Assembly (NCBI RefSeq): GCF_000214475.1
Contig: NZ_AFII01000002.1
Location: 558,001 to 622,000 of the forward strand
Length of the DNA: 64,000 nt
Direction of reading: 5' to 3'
Origin: Parvimonas sp. oral taxon 110 str. F0139
GTDB lineage: Bacteria; Bacillota; Clostridia; Tissierellales; Peptoniphilaceae
The notes beneath the pieces were generated by a model. The model did not search any database. It saw only the letters and a program-made list of their open reading frames with translations, and was not told the DNA's origin. Shown here piece after piece: positions 1 to 10,216 of this stretch. The position numbers were made by a program, and so were the translations under genes. Numbering within the stretch: the stretch's first letter is position 1; each line of letters begins with the position of its first letter.

Positions 1-2
1 CT

Positions 3-791
3 CTTCCAAAAAATATGGGAATTTTCATTGCAAGAAGCAACAAAATGGCAACAGATATAGTTAATGAAATCTTTGATGAAAATGAAAATTCAAAAATTTT
101 AGTTGAAGAATTTATCATAGGTAAAGAATTCTCAATCTTTGCATTAGTAAAAAATAGCAAAGTTTATCCACTACAAATTGTTAAGGATTATAAGAGAACA
201 TCTGATAGCGACGATGCTGAACATACAGGTGGTATGGGAGCTTGTAGCCCTGTTGCAAAAATTACAGATAATGAAATTGAACAAGTTGTCGATAAAATCT
301 TAAAACCGATGGCAAAATCAATGTTTGAAGACGGTTATGGATTTGAAGGATTTTTATATGGAGAAATTGTTGTAACAAAAGATGGAATAAAAGTTTTAAG
401 TTTTAACGCTAGACTTGGAGATCCTGAAGCTGAAGTTCTATTGCCACGTTTAGAGTCCGACTTTGTTCAAAACATTTTGGATGTAATGAATGATAAAGAA
501 CCTGAAATCAAATGGAATGATGAAGTTTGTGTTGGTGTAGTTCTTGCATCTAACGGTTATCCGTCAAAAGAAAAATGTCAAGATAAAATTAATCTAGTTC
601 CGATAGAAAGTGATATTTGCTTTATGGGAGTTGAAGAAAAAAATAATGAACTCTACGCAAAGGGTGGAAGAAATTTAATTGTAACAGCTATGGCAGAAGA
701 TTTTGAAAAAGCAAGAGAATTAGCTTACAGAGATATTGAAAAATTAAAGAGTGATTCTTTCTTCTACAGAGAAGATGTAGGAAGATTTTAA
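3..791 (+). CDS. purD: Phosphoribosylamine-glycine ligase, C-terminal part (partial)
   Basis: GAR synthetase, second step of purine synthesis: joins phosphoribosylamine and glycine using ATP. The frame is open to the window edge and residues before the first internal ATG still align with the family, so the gene begins outside the window. Visible ATP-grasp motifs are HTGGMGACSP and FNARLGDPEAEVLLPR (metal/ATP-binding part), followed by the C-terminal domain ending in a typical KSDSFFYREDVG-type stretch. It is the only purine gene visible; a hairpin terminator follows directly, so it is probably the last gene of its operon. The N-terminal part cannot be judged. Confidence 0.93.
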   Translation, partial: LPKNMGIFIARSNKMATDIVNEIFDENENSKILVEEFIIGKEFSIFALVKNSKVYPLQIVKDYKRTSDSDDAEHTGGMGACSPVAKITDNEIEQVVDKILKPMAKSMFEDGYGFEGFLYGEIVVTKDGIKVLSFNARLGDPEAEVLLPRLESDFVQNILDVMNDKEPEIKWNDEVCVGVVLASNGYPSKEKCQDKINLVPIESDICFMGVEEKNNELYAKGGRNLIVTAMAEDFEKARELAYRDIEKLKSDSFFYREDVGRF

Positions 792-812
792 TAAATAAAT
801 TAAATTAAAAAG

Positions 813-842
813 CATACTCGAGAAAAATGAGTGTGTTTTTTT
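813..842 (+). terminator. Intrinsic terminator of purD
   Basis: Seven-bp stem CATACTC/GAGTGTG (one G-U pair) followed by seven T, 21 bases after the purD stop. Confidence 0.8.
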
Positions 843-884
843 ATTTTTTATCAAAATTATTAAAAAATTTTTAGTTATTTACAT

Positions 885-1361
885 TTAACGTCCGGCTACT
901 AATCGAAGTATTATTCCACTATACGTCATCTCGACCGGAGTGGAGCAAAGCGAATGGAGTGAATCTAGCCCTAACTTTGCTTGTTTACAAGCAATAGTAG
1001 GTCTGACGCAAAGATTGTTCAAATCTTTGATTTGAATACAATCGACTGTGGAAATCTCATACTTTTGCTTTAGCAAAAGTAAATGTATCGTAGATACATA
1101 AAATATGAAACTCTCATACTAAATAGGACTTTGAGAGATTTACATAATAATTTTATCTAATTATTTTTTATTTCTTTCAGAAATACTATTGCTTACCAGC
1201 ATTAGTTGAGATCTCCAGAGTCATTGTATCAAATGCTACAACGACTCCGTCAGACCTACTTTTGTTTACAAGTAAACAAAGTTAGGGCTAGATTCACTAC
1301 GCTCGAGATGACGTATTAGGAATATCTCTATGCAAAACATTTTGACGTGAATTATTTTGTT
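885..1361. repeat. Dispersed long inverted-repeat element, copy 1
   Basis: Gene-free DNA. The left arm (about 885-1060) carries TAGCCCTAACTTTGCTTG and GTAGGTCTGACGC; the right arm (about 1191-1361) carries their reverse complements (CGTCAGACCTAC, AAACAAAGTTAGGGCTA). Near-copies are at about 19086-19535, 19640-20030 and 44590-45080, always intergenic. A further arm-like fragment is at 1441-1506. It encodes no convincing protein. It could be a MITE-like element or a long structured RNA; no transposase is nearby. Confidence 0.75.
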
Positions 1362-1440
1362 CTATATAATATGTTAAAATACAATGATATAATTTTTTTC
1401 TATTTTATTTATAAAAATAATTTGATTTTTATTTACTGTT

Positions 1441-1506
1441 AATGTCTAGCCATAAAACGAAGTATTCACATTTAAACGTCATTTCGCTCGAGATGATGTG
1501 TTAAGT
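1441..1506. repeat. Fragment of the dispersed repeat
   Basis: Contains AATGTCTAGCC, CGAAGTATT and ACGTCATTTCGCTCGAGATGA, matching the outer part of the element just upstream. The rest of 1362-1553 is AT-rich with nothing recognised. Confidence 0.5.
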
Positions 1507-1553
1507 GCTTTTCTTTAACAAAAAATCTGACATAAATTATATTGTAAAACGAC

Positions 1554-1583
1554 AAAAAAAGAGAGCCTATGCCCTCTTTTTTA
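1554..1583 (-). terminator. Intrinsic terminator of the CnaB adhesin gene
   Basis: On the minus strand AGAGGGC-ATAG-GCTCTCT forms a 7-bp stem followed by seven T, a few bases after the stop codon. Confidence 0.8.
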
Positions 1584-1587
1584 TTAC

Positions 1588-4500
1588 CTATTTATTTCTT
1601 TTCTTTCTAGAAATTTGTAAAAGTCCAAGACTCACTCCAGCCATTGCCATATATCCAAATAACTGTGTTCCTATTGATGTTTTTGGAACTCTTGGTTTAA
1701 TTGGTTTTTCCTTATTAGTAATTACAAAGCCATCTTTTGCATTTCCTTCTATCTTAGTATCATAGCCTTCAACTGCAACTTCATTTACTGTATAAGTTAT
1801 TTCTTTTCCATTTTCATCATATTTTGGCAAGTCTTTGAAAGTATGTTTCCAAGAATTTCCTTCGTTCAACTTAACATTTTGAATTTCTTTTCCATTTGCT
1901 AAAAGTTGTACTTCAATTTCTTTTAATACCTTTCCAATCCATTTCTTTTCAACTGGAACTTGTGTTTTTTCTACATTTCTATTAGTAATTACAAAACCGT
2001 CTTTGGCATTTCCTTCTATCTTGCTTTCATATCCTTCAATTTCCACTTCTTTTACTGTATAAACTATTTCTTTTCCATTGTCATCATATACAGGTAAATC
2101 TTTGAATGTATGTTTCCAAGAATTTGCTTCGTTTAATTTAGCTGATTGAACTTCTTGTCCATTTGCTAATAATTTAACTTCAATTTCGTTTACAGCTTTT
2201 CCTATCCATTTCTTTTCTACAGGAACTTCTGTCTTTGCTAAATTCTTATTTGTAATTACAAAGCCGTCTTTTGCATTTCCTTCTATCTTGCTTTCGTAAC
2301 CTTCAATTGCTACTTCTTTTACTGTATAAACTATTTCTTTTCCATTGTCATCATATACAGGTAAATCTTTGAATGTATGTTTCCAAGAATTTCCTTCGTT
2401 TAATTTAGCTGATTGAACTTCTTGTCCATTTGCTAACAATTTAACTTCGATTTCATTTACAGCTTTTCCTATCCATTTCTTTTCTACAGGAACTTCTGTC
2501 TTTGCTAAATTCTTATTTGTAATTACAAAACCATCTTTTGCATTTCCTTCTATCTTGCTTTCGTAACCTTCAATCGCTACTTCTTTTACTGTATAAGTTA
2601 TTTCTTTTCCATTGTCATCATATACAGGTAAGTCTTTGAATGTATGTTTCCAAGAATTTGCTTCATTTAATTTAGCTGATTGAACTTCTTGTCCATTTGC
2701 TAAAAGTTTTACTTCAATTTCGTTTACAGCTTTTCCTAGCCATTTCTTTTCTACAGGAACTTCTGTCTTTGCTAAATTCTTATTAGTGATTACAAAGCCG
2801 TCTTTTGCATTTCCATCTATCTTGCTTTCGTAACCTTCAATTGCTACTTCTTTTACTGTATAAGTTATTTCTTTTCCATTGTCATCATATACAGGTAAGT
2901 CTTTGAATGTATGTTTCCAAGAATTTCCTTCGTTTAATTTAGCTGATTGAACTTCTTGTCCATTTGCTAATAATTTAACTTCGATTTCATTTACAGCTTT
3001 TCCTAACCATTTCTTTTCTACAGGAATTTCTGTCTTCGCTAAATTCTTATTTGTAATCACAAAGCCATCTTTTGCATTTCCTTCTATCTTGCTTTCGTAA
3101 CCTTCAATTGCTACTTCTTTTACTGTATAAGTTATTTCTTTTCCATTATCGTCATATTTTGGCAAGTCTTTGAATGTATGTTTCCAAGAATTTGCTTCGT
3201 TTAATTTAGCTGATTGAACTTCTTGTCCATTTGCTAAAAGTTTTACTTCGATTTCATTTACAGCTTTTCCTAGCCATTTCTTTTCTACAGGAACTTCTGT
3301 CTTTTCTATATTCTTATTAGTGATTACAAAGCCATCTTTTGCATTTCCTTCTATCTTGCTTTCGTAACCTTTAACACTTACTTCTTGAACTGTATAAACT
3401 ATTTCTTTTCCGTTTTTATACTTGTCAAGGTTTGTAAATTTACCTTTCCAATTTTCACTCTTCTTTAAAGTTAAAGTTTTACCAGTATCTTCTCCATCAG
3501 CAAGTAATTTTACAGTTACTTCTTCAACGCTTTCTGGTCCAATCCATTTCTTTTCTACAGGGATTTCAGTTTTTTCAACATTATGTTTGTTTTTGATGAT
3601 ATATCCTAAAACTCCACCTACTTCTCCTGCAATTATTTCATTTTCATATCCATCAACTACTGTTTCTTCTTTAACAGTGTACTTGATTTCATTTCCTTTT
3701 GCATCATATTTGTCAAGGTTTGTAAATTCACCTTTCCAACCATTTTCTTCATTTAATTTTATAGTCTTATCTGTAGGAATACCATCTTGTAGTAATCTTA
3801 CAACTACTTCTTTAACTCTTTTACCATCTTGGTTATTATTGTCTTCCCATCTCTTTTCTACAGGAATTTTAACTTTTTCATTACTTTTATTTATGATAGT
3901 AAAATCATTAGTTCCATTTTGTTTTATTTCTGTATCATAACCATTGATTTTTTCTTCTTCAACAGTATATTTGATTTCAGTTTTTCCGTCATCTTTGAAT
4001 TTATTTAAGTTTTTAAAAGTATGTTGCCAATTATTTTCTTCGCTCAAAGTAACTTGATCAATTTTTTTACCATCAGCTAATAAATTAACTTTAACACTTG
4101 AAGCTTTTTTACCAACCCAAGTCTTATTAACTTTTACTTCAGTTTTTGCTCTCTTATTAGTTATAGTTCTTATTACAGCTACATCATCTTTTACTTCAAC
4201 GTTAATAATTTCGTCATTCTTTATCCAACCTGCAGGAGCTTCAATTTCTGTAATTTCATAAGTTCCTTTAACTAATTTATCAGAAACAGCTTCCCCTTTT
4301 TCGTCAGTTACTAATTCAAAAGTTTGGTTTGTTGCCTTATTTGTAATTTTAAACTTAGCACCTTTTAAAGGCATTTGTTTATTTTCAGCATCAACTTTAA
4401 TAATCTTTATCTTTCCTAGCAAATCACCTTCAATGCTTCCATTTGAAAGTGCACTTTTATATCTACTTGACACTTCTTTACTTTCACCCTGTGAAAACAT

Positions 4501-5427
4501 CTTTAATCTATTTTTTATCACAATATTAGGCTTGTAAGTTGATTTATATCTTAACATATATTGGTCGCCATTATTAACATTGCCAAGTTCTAATCTAAAT
4601 TTTGTTCCATTTTCAGAAAATTTAACTCTATTGCTAACATTTTCTTTTGATATAAGTCTTTTTACATTTCCATATTCATCAAATACTACTTTTTCAAGTA
4701 TAAAACTATCCTTTATAAAATGAAGTCCATTAAAATCGCCTTTTTCAACTGTTAATTTATCTTCAAAAGCAACATTTTTAAAACTTTTACCATTTACATT
4801 AAAACGAACATTCCATCTTACTTCATTAGCATTTTCATTTATTCTGCTAGGCCATTTAGTTAAAATTTCGTCTATTTTTCCTGGCTTTTCTATATCAATG
4901 TCTTTAGGAATTTTTTTGCCATTAATCTCTATTTCTAATTTATTTTTTCCTCCAATCTTTATTTTGCTATAATTAAATAAAGATTCCATTGAAACTTTAC
5001 CTTTTACATTGTAAAGATTTTCAACTTTTTCATTTAGAGTTACTCTTAAAATTCCTCCCCCATCTTTTTTAACATCAATATGTCCTTTACCATAAACCGT
5101 TTTTCCATCTAGTCCATAGATTGGAAAATCAACTGCTGCAGAATCTCCTATAAACTTAAATTTATCTGGCAGTTTAACTTCAAAGTAATCTCCTCTTTTT
5201 AAAGTATTTCCATACTTTTGAGCATTCCATTCTAAATTAACTCTAAATCTACTCCAGCTGTAGAATTTGTTTAATTCTTGTCCTTGCCCATTTGTAATTG
5301 TAAATTTTGTAATATTTACATTTGGTGAAATATTTCTACCCGATTCAGCTGAAACTCTGAAAGCAGGTAATAGAGTACCTAATACCATAAGTACACTCAA
5401 CATCATACAATAAAATCTTTTTTTCAT
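1588..5427 (-). CDS. CnaB-repeat cell-wall-anchored adhesin
   Basis: 1279-residue surface protein. The start at 5427 has GAGGAGG ten bases upstream and a clear signal peptide (MKKRFYCMMLSVLMVLGTLL, cleavage near VSA-ES about residue 27); an ORF extension of 42 codons upstream lacks these. Order: signal; N-terminal adhesin-like region (about 30-350, SdrG/collagen-binding type Ig-like domains by general character); one SpaA/prealbumin-like domain (GKIKIIKVDAENKQMPLKGA...); nine CnaB (B-type) repeats beginning K-T-E-V-P-V-E-K-K-W; C-terminal sorting region with PRVPKTSIG, a membrane helix and RKKRNK tail. The anchor reads VPKTS instead of LPXTG, so sortase use is inferred. Six repeats are encoded by a near-identical 267-bp tandem array, so repeat number probably varies. 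CnaB domains of this family form isopeptide cross-links. Monocistronic. Confidence 0.9.
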   Translation of the reverse strand: MKKRFYCMMLSVLMVLGTLLPAFRVSAESGRNISPNVNITKFTITNGQGQELNKFYSWSRFRVNLEWNAQKYGNTLKRGDYFEVKLPDKFKFIGDSAAVDFPIYGLDGKTVYGKGHIDVKKDGGGILRVTLNEKVENLYNVKGKVSMESLFNYSKIKIGGKNKLEIEINGKKIPKDIDIEKPGKIDEILTKWPSRINENANEVRWNVRFNVNGKSFKNVAFEDKLTVEKGDFNGLHFIKDSFILEKVVFDEYGNVKRLISKENVSNRVKFSENGTKFRLELGNVNNGDQYMLRYKSTYKPNIVIKNRLKMFSQGESKEVSSRYKSALSNGSIEGDLLGKIKIIKVDAENKQMPLKGAKFKITNKATNQTFELVTDEKGEAVSDKLVKGTYEITEIEAPAGWIKNDEIINVEVKDDVAVIRTITNKRAKTEVKVNKTWVGKKASSVKVNLLADGKKIDQVTLSEENNWQHTFKNLNKFKDDGKTEIKYTVEEEKINGYDTEIKQNGTNDFTIINKSNEKVKIPVEKRWEDNNNQDGKRVKEVVVRLLQDGIPTDKTIKLNEENGWKGEFTNLDKYDAKGNEIKYTVKEETVVDGYENEIIAGEVGGVLGYIIKNKHNVEKTEIPVEKKWIGPESVEEVTVKLLADGEDTGKTLTLKKSENWKGKFTNLDKYKNGKEIVYTVQEVSVKGYESKIEGNAKDGFVITNKNIEKTEVPVEKKWLGKAVNEIEVKLLANGQEVQSAKLNEANSWKHTFKDLPKYDDNGKEITYTVKEVAIEGYESKIEGNAKDGFVITNKNLAKTEIPVEKKWLGKAVNEIEVKLLANGQEVQSAKLNEGNSWKHTFKDLPVYDDNGKEITYTVKEVAIEGYESKIDGNAKDGFVITNKNLAKTEVPVEKKWLGKAVNEIEVKLLANGQEVQSAKLNEANSWKHTFKDLPVYDDNGKEITYTVKEVAIEGYESKIEGNAKDGFVITNKNLAKTEVPVEKKWIGKAVNEIEVKLLANGQEVQSAKLNEGNSWKHTFKDLPVYDDNGKEIVYTVKEVAIEGYESKIEGNAKDGFVITNKNLAKTEVPVEKKWIGKAVNEIEVKLLANGQEVQSAKLNEANSWKHTFKDLPVYDDNGKEIVYTVKEVEIEGYESKIEGNAKDGFVITNRNVEKTQVPVEKKWIGKVLKEIEVQLLANGKEIQNVKLNEGNSWKHTFKDLPKYDENGKEITYTVNEVAVEGYDTKIEGNAKDGFVITNKEKPIKPRVPKTSIGTQLFGYMAMAGVSLGLLQISRKKRNK
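1691..3292. repeat. Six tandem 267-bp CnaB repeats
   Basis: The boundary string (forms of ACTTCTGTCTTTGCTAAATTC) recurs at 1958, 2225, 2492, 2759, 3026 and 3293, exactly 267 bp apart; the C-terminal unit occupies 1691-1957. Central units differ by only a few bases. The next repeat outward is 270 bp and clearly diverged. Confidence 0.95.
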
Positions 5428-5458
5428 TGCTTGCTCCTCCTCATAGAATGTGTTTGAT

Positions 5459-5487
5459 ATTATACCTATTTTTAAAAATATAATGGC
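5459..5487 (-). promoter_or_regulatory. Putative promoter of the adhesin gene
   Basis: Minus-strand TATAAT at 5459-5464 with a weak -35 (CCATTA, 5482-5487) and 17-bp spacer. The spacer is filled by a 14-bp palindrome. Confidence 0.5.
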
Positions 5488-5504
5488 GATTATTTTTAAA
5501 AATA
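5467..5504. promoter_or_regulatory. Two identical 14-bp palindromes (possible operator pair)
   Basis: TATTTTTAAAAATA occurs at 5467-5480 and 5491-5504, centres 24 bp apart, overlapping and just upstream of the adhesin promoter. AT-rich DNA makes one copy unremarkable; the exact pair at a promoter is suggestive. The rest of 5505-5796 is AT-rich with nothing recognised. Confidence 0.35.
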
Positions 5505-5796
5505 CATAGTTATTAGAGCCTAAAACTAATAACTCAATTTGAATAAATTTCATTACTTAATAAAATTTACTCAACTATCATAATAATGATAACATTTTTA
5601 TATCTATAGGTCAAATAAATTAAATATATATTTAAATTAATACAGCTTAACGACAATAAAGTATATTGCAATTCAATACTCAAGCGTTATGATGAAGCAT
5701 ATAGACCTCTGTAAATATCAGATTTTTTTATTAGTTTATCTTTTTAAAAAATATTATTAAATTTTTGAAAGAAATGTTTTTTCAAAAATTTTTTAT

Positions 5797-5825
5797 AAAA
5801 AAAATACTCGTTTTTATACGAGTAT
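5797..5825 (-). terminator. Terminator of the pyr operon
   Basis: Stem ATACTCG/CGAGTAT (5804-5810, 5819-5825) followed on the minus strand by seven T (5803-5797). Also T-rich on the plus strand, so possibly bidirectional. Confidence 0.75.
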
Positions 5826-5832
5826 GTTTTTT

Positions 5833-5897
5833 ATTGTGAAACAACAAGGTTCCCGGGAACCCACCCGATGCAAAGCATCGTGGAAGGGTAGGGTTGT
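5833..5897. repeat. GGTTCCCGGGAACC palindromic repeat, copy 1
   Basis: About 65 bp containing the perfect palindrome GGTTCCCGGGAACC, then CGATGC-AAA-GCATCG, nested in CCCACCC/GGGTGGG-like arms. Tandem with copy 2; a third copy is at 20431-20496. Confidence 0.85.
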
Positions 5898-5898
5898 T

Positions 5899-5965
5899 AT
5901 TGCGAAGCAACAAGGTTCCCGGGTTCCCACCCGATGCGAAGCATCGTGGAAGGGTGGGGTTCTTA
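5899..5965. repeat. GGTTCCCGGG palindromic repeat, copy 2
   Basis: Same unit as copy 1 with substitutions (GGTTCCCGGGTTCCC, GATGCGAAGCATC), ending five bases from the pyrE stop codon. Confidence 0.85.
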
Positions 5966-5969
5966 TAGC

Positions 5970-6551
5970 TTAGAATTTTTTTCTACTACCGGGTTTTACA
6001 AGTTCGATTTTTCCTTCTTTACAAAGAGGGCAGTCATCTTTTTCAAATGCTTGAACATTTAAGGAAATTGCAGGGAAAAGTGGATATTCTATGTTAGATT
6101 TTCCATTTGTTCTATCAACTATTGAAGCAATTCCAACTACATTTGCTCCATGTTCTTTTAGTACTTTTATTGTTTCCAATGAAGATTTTCCTGTTGTAAC
6201 AACATCTTCAACTACAAGTACATTTTCTCCCTCATTTATGAAAAATCCTCTTCTTAAAGTCATCATTTCATTTTCTCTTTCTGTGAACATTGCTCTTACT
6301 CCTAAGGCTCTTCCCAATTCGTAAGCAATTACAATTCCACCCATTGCAGGTCCAACTACTGCATCAACTTTTACATTTGCATCTTCAAGTTTTTTCTTGA
6401 TTACCTTACAAACTTCTTCAGCTTTTTTTGGATACATCAAAAGTTTTGCACATTGAACATATTTGTCGCTATGTTTTCCTGATGATAATAAGAAATGTCC
6501 TTCCAATAATGCTTCACTTTCTTTTAATAATTCCAATACTCTTTCTTCCAT
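5970..6551 (-). CDS. pyrE: Orotate phosphoribosyltransferase
   Basis: Converts orotate and PRPP to OMP, the fifth step of UMP synthesis (cytosol). 193 residues, usual length for the family. The PRPP-binding signature VLVVEDVVTTGKS lies at about residues 111-123, and the GPAMGGIVIAYE loop at about 68-79. Start at 6551 is preceded by AGGAGG. It is the last gene of the pyr operon, nine bases after pyrD; two palindromic repeats and then a terminator follow. Confidence 0.97.
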   Translation of the reverse strand: MEERVLELLKESEALLEGHFLLSSGKHSDKYVQCAKLLMYPKKAEEVCKVIKKKLEDANVKVDAVVGPAMGGIVIAYELGRALGVRAMFTERENEMMTLRRGFFINEGENVLVVEDVVTTGKSSLETIKVLKEHGANVVGIASIVDRTNGKSNIEYPLFPAISLNVQAFEKDDCPLCKEGKIELVKPGSRKKF

Positions 6552-6560
6552 ATTTACCTC

Positions 6561-7457
6561 CTAAATAATTCCTCTAATTTCTTCTAAATTTTTTATATTT
6601 TGTTCTTTACAGAATTTTTCCATTCCTTCAATTATCTCAATCATTACTCTCGGATTGATAAAGTTTGCCGTTCCAACTTGAATTGCAGTTGCTCCAGCCA
6701 TAATAAATTCAATTGCATCTTGCCAATTCATTATTCCGCCCATTCCAATAATTGGAACATTTACAACCGAAGCGACATCTCTTACCATTCTAAGAGCTAT
6801 AGGTTTTATACAAGCACCTGAAAGTCCTGCAGTTACATTGTCGAAAACTGCTTTTCTATTATAAATATCTATTGCCAAAGCATTAAATGTATTTACAAGT
6901 GAAAGGCAATCCGCTCCCGCTTCAACACAAGTTTTTGCCATTTCTTTTATATTTTCAGCATTTGGAGATAATTTTACCATAAGGACTTTATCCGTATTTT
7001 CTCTAACTTTTTTTACAATTCCCTCTGCAATATCACATTTTATACCAAAAGCCATTCCGCCTGATTTAACATTCGGACAGGATATATTTAATTCAATTAT
7101 TTTTATATTTGTCTTATTGATAAGTTCAACTGATTTTAAATAATCCTCTAATTGTGAACCTCCAATGTTTGCTAAAATCTGTGTATCAAAACTTTCCATA
7201 AAAGGTAAATCTTCTTCAATAAAAGTTGGTACTGAAGGATTTTGAAGTCCGATACTGTTCATTATCCCTGCAGGTGTTTCGTAAATTCTAATTCCCGTAT
7301 TTCCGTCCTTACCTGCAAAAGTAAGTCCCTTTGTAGAAATACCGCCTATTCTGTTTAAGTCGATATATTCAGCATATTCTCTGCCGAAACCGAAAGTTCC
7401 TGACGCTCCGATAACGGGGTTTTTAAATTTAACTCCACAAATATCTACTTCCAACAT
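6561..7457 (-). CDS. pyrD: Dihydroorotate dehydrogenase B, catalytic subunit
   Basis: Oxidises dihydroorotate to orotate with FMN. 298 residues. Class 1B features: [15 protein letters not shown] near the N-terminus and a catalytic Cys (about residue 127) in ELNISCPNV instead of the Ser of class 2 enzymes. The next gene upstream, pyrK, encodes its partner subunit and overlaps the start by one base, so together they would form the NAD-dependent PyrD-PyrK enzyme. The C-terminus [21 protein letters not shown] is the typical FMN phosphate loop. Confidence 0.96.
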   Translation of the reverse strand: MLEVDICGVKFKNPVIGASGTFGFGREYAEYIDLNRIGGISTKGLTFAGKDGNTGIRIYETPAGIMNSIGLQNPSVPTFIEEDLPFMESFDTQILANIGGSQLEDYLKSVELINKTNIKIIELNISCPNVKSGGMAFGIKCDIAEGIVKKVRENTDKVLMVKLSPNAENIKEMAKTCVEAGADCLSLVNTFNALAIDIYNRKAVFDNVTAGLSGACIKPIALRMVRDVASVVNVPIIGMGGIMNWQDAIEFIMAGATAIQVGTANFINPRVMIEIIEGMEKFCKEQNIKNLEEIRGII

Positions 7458-8185
7458 TAAAAATTCACCTCCTTAACTTCAAATACAGGCCCTTCCTTGC
7501 AAATTCTTTTCATTCCGTTTTTAGTTTTACAACTACAAGCTAGACAAGCCCCGATTCCACAACCCATTCTACTCTCTAAAGAAACATAGACAGGTATGTC
7601 AAAGCCTAAATTTTTTACAGAATTCATCATAGGATTTGGACCGCAACAATAGATTACATCATAATCATCTTTTATTATTTCAGTTATGAATCCCTTATGT
7701 CCTACACTTCCCGTATTTGTTGCGATATATGTATTTTTTGTAAATTCCTTAAACTCTTCAGTAAAATATATTTCATCTCTAAAGCCTGCATATAAATCCA
7801 CATCAGCTTCCAATTTCTTTGCAAGATATAGCATTGGTGCAATTCCAATTCCCCCTGCAACAAGTGCGACCTTTTTACCCTTATATTCATCAATCGGAAA
7901 TCCGTTACCAAGTGGTCCTAAAATTTCTATGTTGTCTCCTACTTTCTTTTCGGACATAATCTTTGTACCTTTTCCTACAACTGCATAAAGAAAAGTCAAT
8001 TTATCATCTTCCATATCACAGATACTTATCGGACGGGGAAGCATAGTCCCGTCCTCAAAGCATTTAACCATATAAAATTGTCCGACTTTAGCTTTAAATT
8101 CTCCCTTGACATCCATTTTGTAAATGCCTTCGGAAATTTTTTCATTTAAAATTATTTCAACTTTTTCGTATGATTTATTCTCCAT
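7457..8185 (-). CDS. pyrK: Dihydroorotate dehydrogenase B, electron-transfer subunit
   Basis: Passes electrons from the PyrD FMN through a [2Fe-2S] cluster and FAD to NAD+. 242 residues: FAD-binding RPISIC at about 51-56, NAD-binding region [17 protein letters not shown], and a C-terminal iron-sulphur cluster with Cys at about 209, 214, 217 and 229 (CGIGACLAC, then C after ten residues). Overlaps pyrF by 11 bases and pyrD by one, so translation is probably coupled. Confidence 0.95.
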   Translation of the reverse strand: MENKSYEKVEIILNEKISEGIYKMDVKGEFKAKVGQFYMVKCFEDGTMLPRPISICDMEDDKLTFLYAVVGKGTKIMSEKKVGDNIEILGPLGNGFPIDEYKGKKVALVAGGIGIAPMLYLAKKLEADVDLYAGFRDEIYFTEEFKEFTKNTYIATNTGSVGHKGFITEIIKDDYDVIYCCGPNPMMNSVKNLGFDIPVYVSLESRMGCGIGACLACSCKTKNGMKRICKEGPVFEVKEVNF

Positions 8186-9029
8186 AAATATCCTTCCTCA
8201 TATTCAAAACAGCTTCTCTAGTATAATGAGCAAATTTTTCTTCGCCGTCTTCAAATTTTTGATAATATTTTATAATTCCCCTTGAAGAGTTTACAACTCC
8301 ACCGTTAAAGTCATTCAAATAAGTTCTGATGTCTTCCGCTTTTGCACCTTGTGCACCATATCCCGGCAATAAGAAGAAAATATTTTTATATCTTTCTCTT
8401 ATCTTTCTAGCTTCTTCGCTATGAGTTGCTCCAACAACAAATCCCAAAGGAGAATATCCACATTCAGAAGTCAATTCATCAGCAAATTTTTTAAGTTCAT
8501 CTCCAACTTTAAAATAAAGAGCCTCTCCGTTGTAGTCAAGACATTCAATATCCTTTGCTCCCTCGTTTGAAGTTCTAAGCAATACGAAAACTCCCTTTTC
8601 TCCCGTTTTTAAATAATCTAAATAAGGTGTGATACTGTCCATTCCCATATATGAATTAAGAGTTATAAAGTCCGCTTCAAACTCTCCTTTAAAATGCGCC
8701 TTTGCATATTCCTTTGCAGTACTTGCAATATCTCCTCTTTTAACATCTCCGATACTTAAAAGTCCCTTTTCTTTAAGATATCTTAAAGTTCTTTGATAAG
8801 CAATAAGACCTTCAAGTCCGTTTGCTTCATAATATGCTATTTGTGGTTTGTAGATTGCTACAATATCACTTGTCGCATCAATTATTGTCTTATTGTATTC
8901 AAAAATCATATCTGAAATTTTTTCGTGTTTCTGTTTAATATAATTTGGAATATAATCTAAATGGCTATCAAGTCCAACACAAACAAACCCTTTTTCTTTT
9001 ACTGCTTCATATAATCTATCTATTATCAT
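8175..9029 (-). CDS. pyrF: Orotidine 5'-phosphate decarboxylase
   Basis: Final step of UMP synthesis, OMP to UMP. 284 residues, the longer type of the family (about 270-300) found in many clostridia and actinobacteria. Catalytic motif [15 protein letters not shown] is present, with [12 protein letters not shown] following and SSRGI near the C-terminus as the phosphate-binding part. The start codon overlaps the pyrC stop by one base. Confidence 0.95.
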   Translation of the reverse strand: MIIDRLYEAVKEKGFVCVGLDSHLDYIPNYIKQKHEKISDMIFEYNKTIIDATSDIVAIYKPQIAYYEANGLEGLIAYQRTLRYLKEKGLLSIGDVKRGDIASTAKEYAKAHFKGEFEADFITLNSYMGMDSITPYLDYLKTGEKGVFVLLRTSNEGAKDIECLDYNGEALYFKVGDELKKFADELTSECGYSPLGFVVGATHSEEARKIRERYKNIFFLLPGYGAQGAKAEDIRTYLNDFNGGVVNSSRGIIKYYQKFEDGEEKFAHYTREAVLNMRKDIYGE

Positions 9030-10216
9030 TAAAATTCTCCTTTATACTTAATTTCTCCTGCTTTAATTGTCATAAGCACTTCTCCGTAAAGTTCCATTTT
9101 ATCAAAAGGTGTATTTTTTGCTTTTGATGCAAATTTACTTGAATCTACAACAATTTTTTTATCAGTATCAACTATAACCAAATCTGCAAAATATCCCTCT
9201 TTTAAAAGACCTTTTTTAATTCCCATTAAATTAGCTCCCCCATAGGACATTACCTTTGACAAAGTTCTTATGTCGATATTTCTCTCTTTAACCAATTTTG
9301 TATTACAAATCGCAAAGGCAGTTTCAAGTCCAACAAGTCCCGGACTTCCATTTGCCTTATCCTCTGCAGTATGTGGTGCATGATCAGTTGCAATCGCATC
9401 AACAGTTCCATCTACAATTCCATCTATTAGAGCTTCAACATCTGACTTTTCTCTTATTGGCGGATTTACTCTGTAGGAATTATCCCAAAGTGCAATATGA
9501 TGTGGAGTTACTTCACAAGTAACCTTTACTCCCTCCTTTTTCCCACGTCTTACAGCTTCCAAAGAGTCGATTGTACTGACATGGCATAAATGAATTCTTC
9601 CATCCAATCTCTTTGCAAGATATACATCCCTTAAAGTCATAAGGTCTTCCGCTATTCTGTAATCAATTGGAGAAAGTTCACTTTCTGCATGTATCATTAT
9701 GATTTTATCGTATTTTTTCGCCTCTAAAATTGCTCTGTACATTGTAGTTTCGGAAAGCACACCCTTACCGTCATCGGATAAAAATTTTGCATTTTCAAAT
9801 TTTGAATAGTCAACCAAATTTTTTCCGTCAAAATTTTTAGTAACTGCAACTATTTGATTTATATCTACTAAATCCAATTCTTTTGCTCTCTTCATTATAT
9901 CATTATAAGTTTCTAAATCACTGCAAATCGGTTTAGTATTTGCCATTGTATTTACAGTTGTATATCCACCTCTTAAAGCTGAAAGTGAGCCTGTTTTTAA
10001 ATCTTCCTTATAAGTAAAGCCCGGATCTCTAAAATGCACATGCAAATCTACAAATGCAGGCATAACAGTTTTTCCCTTTGCATCTATAATTTCAAAACTG
10101 TCATCAAAACTTAAATTTTCACCAATCTCTACTATCTTTCCGTCTTCAATTTTTATCTCTCCGACTCTATTTATATCTTTATCCACTAAAATTGCATTTT
10201 TAATTATTTTTTTCAC
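9029..10216 (-). CDS. pyrC: Dihydroorotase
   Basis: Cyclises carbamoyl aspartate to dihydroorotate. Taken from the GTG at 10216, preceded by GGAGGA, giving 395 residues; a 10-codon longer reading has no ribosome site. Zn-binding [10 protein letters not shown] at about residues 57-66 and ATDHAPH in the C-terminal third mark a class I (amidohydrolase-fold) dihydroorotase. The start lies 17 bases inside pyrI, so the two are probably translationally coupled. Confidence 0.95.
   Translation of the reverse strand: MKKIIKNAILVDKDINRVGEIKIEDGKIVEIGENLSFDDSFEIIDAKGKTVMPAFVDLHVHFRDPGFTYKEDLKTGSLSALRGGYTTVNTMANTKPICSDLETYNDIMKRAKELDLVDINQIVAVTKNFDGKNLVDYSKFENAKFLSDDGKGVLSETTMYRAILEAKKYDKIIMIHAESELSPIDYRIAEDLMTLRDVYLAKRLDGRIHLCHVSTIDSLEAVRRGKKEGVKVTCEVTPHHIALWDNSYRVNPPIREKSDVEALIDGIVDGTVDAIATDHAPHTAEDKANGSPGLVGLETAFAICNTKLVKERNIDIRTLSKVMSYGGANLMGIKKGLLKEGYFADLVIVDTDKKIVVDSSKFASKAKNTPFDKMELYGEVLMTIKAGEIKYKGEF

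Noticed and set aside
885..1076. 63-codon minus-strand ORF
   Set aside because: Lies wholly inside the dispersed repeat and is not kept open in the other copies.
1691..3292. Possible CRISPR-like array
   Set aside because: Units are 267 bp, in frame and code for CnaB domains; no short repeats with unique spacers.
3422..3940. 172-codon plus-strand ORF inside the adhesin gene
   Set aside because: Antisense shadow of the CnaB repeats; no ribosome site and low-complexity Ser/Phe/Leu content.
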